A stretch of 64,000 nucleotides of DNA from Klebsormidium nitens (taxonomy: Eukaryota > Streptophyta > Klebsormidiophyceae > Klebsormidiales > Klebsormidiaceae). The stretch covers positions 39,197 through 103,196 of the forward strand of contig DF237268.1 of assembly GCA_000708835.1 (NCBI GenBank). The letters are read 5' to 3'. How positions within the stretch are numbered: position 1 is the stretch's first letter; every line of letters begins with the position of its first letter. Positions 43,253 through 56,492 of this stretch are shown here, piece by piece. The notes below the pieces were generated by a model. It ran no database searches and had not been told where the DNA came from. It saw only the letters and a list, made by a program, of their open reading frames with translations. Position numbers and translations under genes: made by a program.

Positions 43253-46200
43253 TTAAGCTTCCAGTTTCGCACAGTTCCTTCTTCTCAACAGGTATATTCG
43301 CAACAGACTGGCTATCCAGGTGCCGTACCGCTTTGTAGACTCCCAAGACGGCGAAGAATCTTTTCTATGAAGCGAGTTGCCAGGGGGACGCTCCACCTGC
43401 ACAAAGGAGCCCAAAGGAACCTTCTTTTTGAAAGTCCAGCAATGGAGCAGCCTTCTAGCGGAGATCCTTGACTGTTGAGAGAAGGGAAACAACAAAGTGA
43501 TGACAAGATTGCCCTCTCAAGACTGGCTTAGGTGATTGTCACCTCGCGGTGCACATGGCCGCACCTTGCAAATCTTGCCGTTGCTGCGCGTGTACACCAC
43601 GCCGGACCACTCGACCTGGGCGTGCACGAACGTCCAGACCGCGCAGAGCGGGTACATGAACTCGCCCACCACCATGCCCGCCAGCACCTGCACACAGCGG
43701 GGGCCCACAGCAGCGGTACTAAGGCCGAGTCCAGCAGCGGCAACGCGTGCCCGCCTGACCTAGGGAAACGAATAGAGGAGGAGATTGCTCTCCCTGGTCT
43801 CCTCTGTAAGGGAGGTAACCCAAAGAAAGCAAAGATCAGCCGCTGGATACCAAGTGGCGCGTCGGCAACACGATTGTGACATCCGACCCAACACGGTCGA
43901 CGAAGAGGCACTGACTTCCGAAAGGAAACTGAGACTTTCTTACACAACATGGCCAGCAGCTCGAGTCGATATAGGCTTGAAGACATGAACCAATCTGCAG
44001 AAGGACCAGTTTGGCGGATAGAGGGCGTACCATGGGCCAGCGGATGCTGTCCAGCGAGACGGGCGGTTGCTCCGGCGCGAGGGCGTTGCAAAGGTCGATG
44101 ACCGCTTGCGCCATGTGCTTGAGGGCCAGGTACGCCAGGTAGAAGCACCCCACGAGAGCCCAGGCCAGGGCGCACCCTGAGCACCACAGGGGCGGCCAGG
44201 TCAGCGGTTTGTGTGATGGCTCGCCTTCAAAACCTTCGCAAGGTTCTGTTCATACAGAGTCCCAACCAGACCAGGCAGCGCCGATGCAGTCCTGATCCTT
44301 GTCGACGAACGAATGTCGATATGCGCAGCAAAGCATGAACAAGATGGCAAGGGGTGGCCAAGGACAAGACTGTTTTCGGCGACTTACAGTATACTTGAAA
44401 ACGGGAGCAACTGCGGAGCGGACCTCGACATAGTACATCGACGTAGGCAGAGACCGGTTCGTTGCGCTCTCATGAGATCCGCTGCTTACCTGTGGTACAG
44501 CTGGTGCCATCGACAACGCCCGGCGCTCCGGGGTGCTCGTCTCCGGGAACCAACAGCCGCAGCCCACGGGCCGTCAGGCTTGTGAGGGACAATGCAAGGT
44601 GGACGGCGGTGGGCACGAGGGGCAGGACAAGGCCCCACGAGAGGTAGCAGTGGGCCAGGAAGAGCGCCCGGTTCACGATCTGGTTGTGCAGGGAACAGTA
44701 GGTCTCGAGCACGAAAATTTGGCGCCGCAAGTAGTTCCAGTACCTGCAGCAACGGGAAAACGAGTTTGGGTGCCTTACCGGGATGACAAGCGGGGAAAGG
44801 TCGACCGGATGTGCCGCCCCAATAGGCGTCGAGAATGCAACTTGACAAGCGTTGCTTGAAGGCCAAACGAGGGCAAAAGCCCCGACTGCAAATGGGTGCT
44901 GGGCCAAAATGTATCCCACAGCTCACCTCCCTACGGTGCATTTGCCAGACAGGGGGTATAAGAAGACCGCCATTGGTGGGCAGATGACTTTCCGTCCATT
45001 GTCTCCTGAAAAGAGGGCGCAGCAGTCAAGAAAGTCCACACTGCGTGTAGAAGCAACCAATTCGCAACGTGGACCAAGCTTCAACTCTGATTTTTGTGTC
45101 CCAACTCATTCAAGGACGCAAGGTCGCCCAAGGCACCTACAGCACGAAACCAAGAGAGCTCTTCTTCACCGGCAAGCAGCATGATACAAAGACCAAGAGC
45201 ACGGTTCATGGTGTAAAAGCAGGCTGAAGGCACTCGACGAAACTTTTCCGTCCGGATACGTTTCGACAGGTTGTGAAGCCACTTCTTTCCTACCTGCTAT
45301 CGAGGCCAGTATAAGATCGTCCGAATATCCGCCGTTCTTCCACGCTGTTGCCATCCCGTATCGATCAGTCCGCCAATCGTCTGCGTGCATCTGGTGCAAC
45401 CCAAGGGAAAGCAGGTCGACCAGTCAGCCCTGCCTTGTTTGAAAATTCTGAACCATGTTAGCCAGTCGAACTTTGGACCTGCTCGCTTCAAAAACAGCTC
45501 TGATAAACGAACGCGGCAAAAGTTTCGAACAAAAGGGTACACAGGGGCACGAATTTGCCACACTATCCCACCGTTTTGTCAAAAAGCATGGGAGTCGTGA
45601 GTCGCAACACGCTCCTAGCAAGAACTGGAAGCTAGAGTATAAGAAGGGAGATTGTCAACTGCCTCTAGAGACTCGTTGCACGCACATGGCAAGCCTGGCT
45701 CCGATCGTGGATGGTGGCAGAGGCTCACCATCATGCAGCCGCCCCAAACGAATGCCGTTTGGCCGCCAGTGGAAAACCCGATGAAGAGAGGCTGTAAAGG
45801 GAGAGATGACCGATATCACGAGCTTGGCATCAATCTACAGCAGTCAACGAGCTGCGGACTAAGAGCCTTGTAGGGAGAGTGATTATAATTGAACCGGTGT
45901 GAGGCCTTATGTTACACTGGCTGCAAGATTGTGAGCCAACAGGCACGACACAACCTGACTGTGGTCTAAAGACCAACTCGAAGAAAGTGCTTGCAGGTGG
46001 GACGGTGTGCTTACTAGATGGTACTCCATGAAACAGTAGTTGATCATGGAGCCGTCTGGAATGTCGAAGGGATACCCCGTCACCATGAATACCTGACAGT
46101 CACAAGTGAAGCGCGAATAAGCTCCTGCAGGCATGTTCGACAACTTCGAAACTAACCAGAAAGACTAACATCGTCTCCCCGAGAAAGAGGGTCTTTACAA

Positions 46201-48065
46201 ATCTGAACTCGTGAACGAACGACTACACAGGTGGACCTACAACATCCCACAGCAAGGGCGCACTCATTGCCGGTCACAATTTGATGACAAACATTTGTGA
46301 GGGTGGAAGGCCAGGTGAGGGCTCACCTCTGGCTCCTTCTCCATGCACGCCACCAGCTGGCCGACTGTGCCTGGATGTACTTGGATGTCGTCGTCCAGGA
46401 ACAGCACGTACTTGGACGACTTGGACATGGCTGCCACACCCGCCTGCAACGGCGACATTACATGTGGGCAATCTGCGGCAGAGGGTACGTCCACCCGGGG
46501 GCTCAAAGGGAGAATGAAAGAGGGGCTGCATAGGGCCTTCATTTGCTGTGCGGCAATCTGGCGAAGGCACCGTCTAACAGCACCTCAACAAAGTCTAACT
46601 AGTCCAGATTGACCGGTCGATCACCCCGTAGTGTGCATGCCCCGTAACAACTTGTTTGCAAGCAACCGAACCTGCAACGCCTTCTGGCTAGGGCATCAGG
46701 TATGGGGGCAGCACGAAAGAGCAGCACAAACTAGTAACCTCTGAAAGTCTTAAGCTCCCATCTTCCTTTTCCGGGGAAGTGAAAGCACTGTAGAGACAGA
46801 CAGCAAAATCTGGACGGATGGGAACATGCGCGGCTCACCAGCTGGTTGTGGATCTTCTGGCTGCAAGTGGTTGCCCATCCCGCAATCACCAAATGAGCTG
46901 TCACGTCATCCTGGGACAGGTCGTGATTAGGAACAGCATCAGAGCTTCATTCCAAACGTGCTCAAGTTCGAGTGTAAAGAAAGGCAAATTGGGACTGCCC
47001 TTTCTGACACAGGCATCTACTTTCCAGAACAAGAGCTTGCATGTTCTGATACTTCACTTTCCAAGACAGTTCATGCAGGCACCATGTCGGTGCTGGAAAG
47101 ACGAATGAGCTGAAGAAGGGTCCTTGTCCTGAGTGTATCGTGAGGGAAGAAATCCACTGGAAGTCCTCCTCACCGCAAGCTCTTCTATCAGGCTGGTGAT
47201 TGCTTCACAAGCAGGATCCGCACCATCCTCTACAATAAACAGGTACTCAATCTCTCCTCCATAGAGAGTCGCAAGCTGCAGAGAAAGCAGGCAGCTGTGA
47301 TTGTCAGCTGCAGCCCAGGGTGCTCAATGAGTGATTGCACTGCCCAAAATGCCGCAGCAGAGCAAGGGCCTGTTCCCACACCTGTTCCCAGCAATCGCAA
47401 GCAGGCAACATCAGCTAAGATCTTGTCTGCGTCAGCTTAGAGAGCCAGCTGGTACCTGCGTCTCCCAGTTGCTAACGCTGTGCTCCCCAATGCCTTTCAC
47501 AGGTAGGATTACTGAGACACTGGGCAACCCGGACTGAGCTTTGTAGGAGAGACCACCTCCATCATGGCTCAGAAACGCAAGTGTGTTCCCCTTTCTTTCG
47601 CTCTTGCGAATCCGCTCCAGCTCCTGCAGACTGCAGACCCAACGGTGGTTCTTATCAAGCACATATAAACAGATTTGGGGTTGAATTACGAAAGGGACAA
47701 GCTGGAGATTACCAGCAAAACATCATTGTCAGATCTTGTCCAGTGGCCTTCAGGCATAAAATTGAGCTATTTGAAGGCCTCTGATCTGTTATAGCCAGAA
47801 GTAGAAAGAAGATTTGATGGACTGAAAGACCTGCACCTTGGTTGCCTAAGAAGAATGAAAGCAGAAAGACTCACCGACACTGAGCAGCATAGAGCCAACC
47901 GATAGCCAACAAGACCACAATCACACAGCCCTGCAAAGATGGACCAGCTTGCTCAATTTGATGCCATTTGAGGAAAGTAGCATCTTTGCAACTTTCCGTG
48001 GAACTGCAACACGCGGATCTCTGGACGTCTTTCAAGCTCACAATGTCTTGCTGGTTTGCGTTCAT
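43253..48065 (-). CDS. GCS: Ceramide glucosyltransferase (GT21, glucosylceramide synthase)
   Basis: Minus-strand exons: 47875..48065, 47456..47630, 47174..47275, 46839..46910, 46327..46443, 46015..46092, 45729..45791, 45294..45390, 44927..45005, 44490..44743, 44031..44176, 43565..43687, 43253..43396; 546 residues. The enzyme moves glucose from UDP-glucose to ceramide on ER/Golgi membranes. After a hydrophobic segment (GCVIVVLLAIGWLYAA) come VSVILPVKGIGEH, the first acidic motif (VEDGADPA), CSQKIHNQL, the DxD-like KYVLFLDDD (Asp197-199), TGYPFDIPDG, TGGQTAFVWGGCMM and GGYSDDL (Asp290-291). RYWNYLRRQ (325-333) stands at the (Q/R)xxRW position. C-terminal membrane segments then follow. If the donor at 45294 is not used, translation runs on to a stop at 45166. 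The spliced version restores the conserved VICPPMAVFLYPL segment and is preferred. The last exon is poorly conserved. Confidence 0.92.
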
Positions 48066-49706
48066 TTATAAGAAAGTTGCATTAGGCTGGCTGAATTCTT
48101 CTCATTCTCATCTGTAATGACGAAAAGCATTTCTAGCGCATTTGTAAACAGGAGCTGCATCTGTGGGGTGGTGTGCAGCTGCATTTCCCAGGGTGGTGTA
48201 CCTGTGCCTGCAGAATCAGGACCCAATTATTGCACAGAAAAGTCCGATCCGCGCAAAGCTGGGACCCCGAAATGGGTACCATGATACCCCCATGAAATTG
48301 CTCCTCCCCACAGTGATGATTTCAACTGGATTGACAAACTAGGGCGCATTGCCAGTGCCACATGATGGAACTTCAAGATGAAGCACAGAAGCATCCTACC
48401 AGAAGTTTTTATGAGATTATGTCTCCTCTGTCCCCTCTGCAACTTGTGCAAGCACTGGTAAAATGGCGAGTGGTAAAATGCTCTCCAGTGTCCACTGTCG
48501 CGCTAGCCTAGCGGCCAGAATCCAGATGCACATTGTGACCAAGTTTCATCAGCCAACCCCCCTCATGCAATGCTCACGCGTAGTGTTGAAAACTACGCGC
48601 GCAGATCTTTCCCGTAAAAGAACGGCTGGGGGGAAGTAAGGCCCTCATCAGTTCCCTATATAGGTACTGCCAATAGACCCCCGGCGCAGTCCGCGTGGAG
48701 CGCGCGATCTCGTGGCAAAAGCATCTGGGGGTGGTCGGAGACTCGGAGATCCACATGTAGACTTGGCTCTGTGTCTTCTCCAGACTCCAGAAAGCAGGCT
48801 GTGACGTACGACTCGCACCTTTCTCCATGATGGCTGACTAGCTGAGATCCAGGAAGTGGAGATATTTAGGACAGATAGGTCTTGATGTGGTTGACGAGAT
48901 ATTAATACGCCATTGAGGGCCGACATTCTCGCAAGGTAAGTGGTCCATTGTGGGTTTGCAGAAGGATTTGTGTAAGGCCCCCTGGAGCAATCGCTGCGCA
49001 TGTTGGCATTCTGGTTGCGATATGTGCTGACCCACTCCTGATTAGCAAAGGCATTCGAAGCATATGCAGAGGTCCACATTCATTCAAGCTGCTGTATGTA
49101 GTCTTCAGTTCGATTGCAACCAATATCCTAGCTGTGCATGTGAAGTCCCCATTACATTGAACTATTGCCCTAGTGATAGAAGTTTTGGAGACAGGTCCCT
49201 CAGGCTGTCACGTGAGATCTAACACGCATTCCAGAAAGATGACGTTGCTCAGAACTTGCTCTCCTAACTGTGGTCCAGAATGTAGAAATAATCAAGACCG
49301 TTGCCTCAGAGAATGCAAGCAACCTTGTTTTAGTGGCGACAGTGACCACTCATTCGTTAGACCTGGACTTATTGCCGAGAGACAGTTGCATCTACTTGAC
49401 TGAAGTTTTCTCACCGAGCTTGGGTCTCTGTGGTCCTTGTGAACGCAGTTCTACTGGTACAATCGGTTGTCCTTCCCGGGATCTTGGGCAAAACGAGCAT
49501 TCGGCTTTGGCTGGGCATCACCAAGGGTCAGCAGCTCAGCATTGTCAACATGAAGAAACGGAAATCCGAAATTGACGAAGTAAAGCAGCCCAGGGGCAGG
49601 TGGGCGGATACAATGCTGAGGCCAAACTAAGGTCAAATTTCCACGAAGGTCCGCGTAAGGGCCCTGTCCATGCCCGCCCCTCTGCCTGGCCCCCACCAAG
49701 GCAGTT
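48066..49706. other. Divergent intergenic region, GCS / phosphorylase
   Basis: A 1.6-kb region between two divergent starts. Several ORFs of 65-145 codons occur on both strands but none resembles a known protein, and most start from non-ATG codons. It should contain both promoters. Confidence 0.5.
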
Positions 49707-52700
49707 ATGAGCAGTAACGGCCATGCGAGCCCTTCCGCTCCCGTCAAAAAGGTGTCCTTGTCTTTCAATAACAACGAGTTAGGGGGGGGCGCTCGCCGGA
49801 GCTTCAGCCGCGAGGGCAGCTTCTTGGGAAATTCAAACGCCACGTCTGCAGCCGAATCCAGCTTCATCCCAATCTCACCCTCACCCTTCTCCAAGCAAGC
49901 TGAGATCATCAGAGGTGGCAGAAAGTCGCCCGAGCCCTTCACTTACCCAGAGACCAAACCCACTTACCCAGAGGCCAAACCCCCGGCGCCTGCAGAGGAT
50001 GAGCCTCTGGAGTTGCACGTCGAGGAACGCAAGCGGCAGCACGCGCTTGCGCAGGAGCACCTCAAGGTTGAGCCCGTGGAGGCATCAGTGCTGCGCCATG
50101 TGCAGTACACTCTGGCCCGGCGGCATCAGCCTCTCACAGCACCAGACTTATACCTAGCCACAGCATTGAGCGTGCGGGAGCGGCTGATTGAAAGGTGGAC
50201 CGACACCCAGAGCTACTATACCACTAAGGTGAGTATTGAGCGCAGTCATCAGATCTTAGTAGCGCCTCTTTCCCTAAGGAATAAAGGCATGCCATTCCCT
50301 TCTCACGGCCAATCCCAATTATTCGGCCTTCAAACCCTTCTTTCTATCCCCAAAGGCCCATCTGCAGATACTTCGCATGAGCTTCTTCTGTGTCCATCAG
50401 GTGGTGGGGCTGACTGATTTCTACTGCCCGCAGGACCCAAAGCGCGTGTGCTACCTGTCTCTGGAATATTTGGTGGGCCGCTGCCTGCAGAATACCATCC
50501 ATAACCTGGGAGTCGAGGTAAGACACATGCTAGCCCTGGGCAGGATTGCGCCAATCTGTCAAAGACAGTATCATTTATAGGGGACATCTGCAGTATCAAG
50601 TCATGGACTTGAAGATGGAAACCACGATGCGATGAAGCTTGAGCTCTGGGGCAAAGCTACTAAGCATCCTGCCATGCTCAGAGTGATGCACAAAGCAGGC
50701 CTTGTTTAGTTCTAAGGACCACTGCTTTGTTCTATGTGCGACCGGTCTTGATAGGAAGCGCGTACTTTCCCCCTTAATGAGCGGGCATCAGTCAGTGGCC
50801 TTTTGTGCTTTCTGCAGAATGAGTACACGCGGGGCATTGCAGCCCTGGGCTACGAGCTTGAGGACCTAGCGGCGGAGGAGCACGACCCCGCCCTCGGGAA
50901 TGGCGGCCTGGGGCGGCTGGCGAGCTGCTTCCTGGACTCCATGGCCACCCTCAACTACCCTGCCTGGGGGTAAGTCGCTGTCTCCGACTGAGTTAGTAGG
51001 GGCTTCAAGTGTACTCCTGCACCGTGGGTTGGTTCAAGTGCTGAGCCTTTGTGTATGTGAAAGAATTTCCAAGGGTAGATTCGATTGTGTAATTGTGACA
51101 CATTTCATGATCAATCGCCCTTCCTCAAGAGCGGCTTTCCCGGTTGCGCAGTTATGGGCTGCGATACCGCTACGGAATGTTTGAGCAACGCATTGAGCGG
51201 GGCCAGCAGCGCGAGGTGCCCGACTACTGGCTGCAAGGGCACACAAACCCGTGGGAGGTGCAGCGCCTGGACATCAGCTACCCGGTGCGCTTCTACGGCC
51301 ACGTGCATGCGGTGCGCCAGGGCTGCAACCTGCGCTACCAGTGGGAGGGCGGGGAGATTGTCAAAGCGCAGGCCTTCGATAGCCCCATCCCAGGGTAAGG
51401 ACTAGTAACAATGAAAAATGCGTGAAAAGTCAGACCAACAAGTCAGCCGGGAAGGGCCGCGGTGGCGCTATCCTTTCAGTTGTATAAACAAGCTCATTTA
51501 TTGATAAGACCTTCTGCTCATGCTCACACCTTCTTCCGCAGATCTTGCCCTCGGTGGTTCCAATAAACATTTTCCGTGAAGCATTTCGAAGGGGAAAACA
51601 CAGCAGCCTTTAGATTTTCCTCGGCGATCGCTTTGCTCCTTAGAAGCAAGCGCTTGTTCCTTGCGCCAGATGTCCGCACAAGCATACGCTTATCGACATT
51701 CATAGTTCGTCCGCTTTTGCCTGCCTCCCTCGTTGAGTCCTTTTTTACCATAGATCTAGACGTAACCCTTGCGCAAAGCAACGATGATGGGCTGCTGCTG
51801 AAGGCCTGGGAGGATCGAGTGCAGCCGGCTTACTGGAGTGTGCACTTGGACTGGTATTGCAGCACTTTATGCAGCCCATCAGAGATAACGTGCTCAAGAG
51901 TATGAAGGGATTCGAGGTTAGCTTCTCCACTCAGCCTTCATCCCGCTGCACTAAAGATTGACTCGCTGCGTGTGGCCGCAGGTATCGCACGCGCAACACC
52001 AACACGATGCGGCTGTGGAGCAGCTGTGCGTGGGACGAGTTCGACCTGAACGCCTTCAACGCAGGCCAGCTGGCGGCCGCGAGCGAGGCGCGCGTGCGCG
52101 CAGAGAGCATCAGTGCGGTGCTGTACCCGAACGACCACACGGATGCCGGCAAGGAGCTGCGGCTGAAGCAGCAGTTCTTCTTCGTGAGCGCCACGCTTCA
52201 GGACGTGGTGCGGCGGCTCAAGCGGTCGCGGCGCCCGCTGGCGGAGCTGCCGGACAAGGTGGCCATCCAGCTCAACGACACGCACCCCACCATCGCCATC
52301 CCGGAGCTCATGCGCATCATGCTCGACGTCGAGGTGGGTCCTGGCTGGAGGACTCCGTTTGTGAAAGAAGCATGTTGTAATCAGGCGTTTCTTGTCCAAC
52401 AAATTGCAGGGTAGTCAAGTCAAAGCTCAGCCGGCGTATGCTGGGATAAGCACACTGCGCGAAGGTGTCTGAATGGCGTGACGGGACGTTTCTGGCTGTT
52501 GGTTATCACGATGTTGTCAAGAAGACTGTGTCCAGACAACAACCCTTTCCGCAGCCCGTGTCTCTCGCTCTCGTTTACAATGATTCTTACCTGCAGGGGC
52601 TGGAGTGGGCGGAGGCGTGGTCCATTTCGACGCGCACGTTTGCGTATACGAACCACACCATCCTGCCTGAGGCGCTGGAGCGGTGGCCGGTGCCCCTACT

Positions 52701-55700
52701 GGAGCGGCTGCTGCCGCGGCACATGCAGATCATCTACGAGATCAACCACCGCCACCTTCAGGTACACCATTGTATGCCCGGATGGAGAATTAGGTGCAAA
52801 GGGGCAGGGCAGAGCTGTGGACGTTCTTTTGTGGCTTGACGACTTCCTGGAGACGACGTCGCTCTCAACGAAGCTGCCCTTGAGGGGCTGAAGACCTGAA
52901 CGAAATTGTTTTTATAGAGGAGACAGGATTGCATGCGAGGAGAAGTTTGTTACCCGGAAGTCTATGAACTCCTTACCCCTTTTGGCAAAAAGTGATATAA
53001 CTTAAGGATGTGGCTGAGGACGGGTCTTCGTGTGGTTCCTTGAAGAAGATCTAGGTGCGGCACCAAAAGCCCTTGTCGAGATCCTACCCGGCTCCTCCTT
53101 AGCGCCCCGTCACCCTATTTTGGCTGACCTCGTCCTGTTTTAATTTGGCAGGAGGTGGAGGCGCGGTGGCCGCACGACACGGAGCGGCTGAGCGCGCTGA
53201 GCATCATCGAGGAGAGCTTCCCCAAGATGGTGCGCATGGCCGTGCTGGCCATCGTGGGCAGCCACAGCGTGAACGGCGTCGCGGAGATCCACACGGGCCT
53301 CGTGCGCACGCGCCTCTTCCCGCAGCTGGCCGACATGTGGCCGGAGCGCTTCAACAACAAGACGAACGGGGTCACCCCGCGCCGCTGGCTGCTGCTGGCC
53401 AACCCCAGCCTGGCGGCGCTGCTCACCAAGTGGCTCGGCGGGCAGGGCTGGGTGACCGACATCGAGCGGCTGCGCATCTTGAAAGCACACGCGGCCAACC
53501 CGGACCTGCAGCAGGAGTGGGCCGCGTCGAAGCGGGTCAACAAGCTGCGGCTCGCGGACTACATCCAGCGGCACTGCGGGGTGGAGGTGAGGGGCGCAGC
53601 CGGTGCGGGCATGCGGGGCAGCTTCTCTGACATTGGCGAAATGGCGCCTCCCCTCTTGCGACTCATACGGTGTCAAGACAGCTTTGTGTTGCAGTTGGAA
53701 GGAGCGAAGACGGCTTGGTTGAAGTTGTTTCTGCTTAATGTAGAATGATTGTACGGTCTAGGCCTAGGGCAGCTTATAGGGTGGCCCGTTGGCCAAACTT
53801 ATTTCTGGCGCCAGTAACTGACTCTGCTCCGCTGCTCGCTACTCGATCGGTTTCCCCTTACTGTTCCCGCTTGTTGTGATAAGTAGCTCGCCGCTGTGTG
53901 CCGCTTGGTGCAGGTATCTGCGGACGCCCTGTTCGACGTGCACGTGAAGCGCATCCACGAGTACAAGCGGCAGCTGCTCAACATCCTGAGCATCGTACAC
54001 CGTTACAACGTCATCAAGGCCGCGTCGCCCGAGGAGCGCGCGCACATGGTGCCGCACGTCAAGGTCTTTGCGGGGAAGGCCGCAGCGGGCTACTACCTGG
54101 CGAAGCGCGTGATCCACCTGATCAACAGCGTGGCCGCAGTTGTGAACGGCGACCCCGACGTGGGGCCGCTGCTCAAGGTGGTGTTCCTGGCCAACTACAA
54201 CGTCAGCCTCGCGGAGGTCATCATCCCCGCCAGCGACATCAGCCAGCACATCAGCACGGCAGGCATGGAGGCCTCAGGTGGGCCGCCAGTTGTTAAACAG
54301 CCTTGCTGGTCTGGATACATGCAGCGGAGGAGCAGTTGATGGTGTGGGCTTATCGTTCTAAAGCAACCGAGATTTGTGGCGTTGCAATCGTCGACGGTCG
54401 GTCGCCTTTGCTTGCTTCCGGGCATGTGCACACGCGGGAATGCACGAGCCCGAGCAGGATCGTAAAGATGACCCGACTGCCAAATGCTGTGCGCGTCAGC
54501 TTCAAGGGAGGGTGTCGATCCATCCATTGCCGGTGCTTGAGCAAGGAGTCATCAAAGAAGACAAGCCCACGCATGCATCATACTGATCGGGGGGCGCGCG
54601 AACACTGCCGATTGTGCTTGATTGTGCGGGCGTTGCTGTGTGTGAGCAGGGACCAGCAACATGAAGTTCGCCCTCAACGGCGGTCTCATTCTGGGCACCA
54701 TGGATGGTGCCAACATCGAGATTGCGGACGCCATCGGGCGGCACAACATGTTTGTCTTCGGGGCAGCAGCCGAAGACACGGACGGCCTCCGGCGGGAGAT
54801 GGCCTACCAGCCGCCACCCACCGACGAACGACTGCAGCAGGTGAGGGGATCCCCTTGCCCCACAGTCTCGACAAGGCCTTGGCGTTTTTCGACGCAGAAA
54901 GCGCTAGTGTGGAAAAGTAATGCTTGGCAGGGGAATGAACTTCTGCAGAGGACTGCATGTTCTTTGGCAGCAGGCGTCCACAGTGCGCCTCAGCTATCAT
55001 GGTTTTGTGCTCGAAGAGCAGTTTGGCACGCCCCGCTCGTTGTAGAGGAAGGGAGGCAGCCGGCTTCAGATGGACAGGTTTTGGTTCGAGCGATTTTCTA
55101 ACTGTTCCGTGCTGTGCCAGGTCTACTCGTGTATCGAGGCGGGCGCTTTTGGGCCTGCGTCGGACTTCCGCGCGATCCTGGACTCGCTGCAGCACGGCAA
55201 CGACTTTTACCTGCTCGCACACGACTTCCCCTCCTACCTGGAGGCACAGGTGCCGCCTCGCTGCCCGTGCTCCCCCCATCACGACCCTCAGGCGTTGGGC
55301 TTGACTCGTTGCTTCGCGCGCGCTGACTTCGCAGATGGGGCTTCTCGACGCTCCACCTGCTTTTGCAATGAGATGTACATGTCGCTGGGGGCCTCCAAGG
55401 CATCGGTTGTGACTGCTAATGCTCTGGGGGTTTCGTGCAGGCGGAGGTCGACCGGGTCTTCGTCAACAAAGCAGATTGGATTCACCGCAGCATTGTGAGT
55501 GCCCGTCTCTTGCTTTTTGCCTCCGAGAGTACTCCGCACAGCTATTACAATATGTGTCCTACAGCCTGTGCCCCGCATGTAGACGAGCCTGCATCGGCTT
55601 TCAGCCTTGACTGCTTCCTTGTAGCGCTGTCTGGATACGGTGGGCGCGTAATAAGTGCAGTTCTAGGTCGACCGTTCCAGAGGCTGTTGCGTCTCGGACC

Positions 55701-56492
55701 CTTGACTTCTGTAAGAGCCGCCTCTCGGCCGCTTGCATTTTTGTTCGCTCGTTGCCTGGCCCCCCTTGAGCACGTGGTGGCTTGCTGTTGCGCAGGTCAG
55801 CGCTTCCTGCATGGGCCGCTTCAGCAGGTACGTCCTGGACAGAACGGCAGCTGACGCGCTTTGAGGGCAATTGAGTCAAGAAGCATCTTAGACTTGAAAC
55901 GTGGCACTGTGTGCTGCTACTCGCATCAACCCTGTCTTTGAAATTGAAATTTGAACCCTGTCGGTCTGATGTCTGTTGTCTGTGCCTGTTTCGAGAGGGA
56001 TGTCTGCATCGTGGAAGGTCTGATCTCTGAACATACTCGTGATCACTTCTGCAAGCCCGCCTCCTCCGTGCCACGGCTGCAATGCGTTGTCAACCGCAAA
56101 TCATCTGGCCAAATCTGCGGCTTGTGCTATTGCCTCTTGTGCAATTCACAAGCTTGCCTTTGGCATGCCAAAAAGTCTCCAGCGGCTGGAATTTTGAGTG
56201 AAATGTTTTGCTTGTCTTGCCTGCAGCGATCGGACCATTTCCGAATATGCCGCCAACATTTGGCACTTGGAGGTGAGAGTCACCTTGTGGTCCGTCACAG
56301 CCTTCGACAGAACCGTTGTATGGCTTCTATTAGGGTGTTCTCATCAAGAGTCGGCCGTTGGGGATGGCGAGTCTTCCATTCTGCCTTTGCGCTTGGAGGT
56401 CACGCATGTTTCGGAAAGGCATGTTTGTTTCTCTGCGAAATCAGGCAAACTTCTTGTGTCCCTGTGTGCAGGCTGTGCCATGTCCCGAATGA
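49707..56492 (+). CDS. PHO: Alpha-glucan (starch/glycogen) phosphorylase, GT35
   Basis: Exons: 49707..50228, 50434..50517, 50818..50969, 51152..51394, 51982..52333, 52597..52761, 53152..53586, 53914..54277, 54650..54840, 55121..55249, 55441..55494, 55796..55827, 56227..56272, 56472..56492; 929 residues. It releases glucose-1-phosphate from alpha-1,4-glucan ends by phosphorolysis. Family blocks are [78 protein letters not shown] and [12 protein letters not shown], where Lys778 carries pyridoxal phosphate. The large insertion typical of plastid Pho1 is absent. The N-terminal 100 residues are a disordered Ser/Pro extension ([10 protein letters not shown]; a doubled TYPEtKP-like element). This resembles neither a clear transit peptide nor the short cytosolic form, so location is open. 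The start is at the first ATG, 49707. Confidence 0.95.

Noticed and set aside
51774-51916. Possible extra exon inside phosphorylase intron 4
   Set aside because: Some frames look coding-like, but exon 4 joins exon 5 directly at PIPGYRTRNT, as in all family members, with no gap to fill.
53140-53676. Long ORFs in other frames across 53140-53676
   Set aside because: Antisense and frame-shifted shadows of phosphorylase exon 7, whose true frame gives unbroken family sequence.
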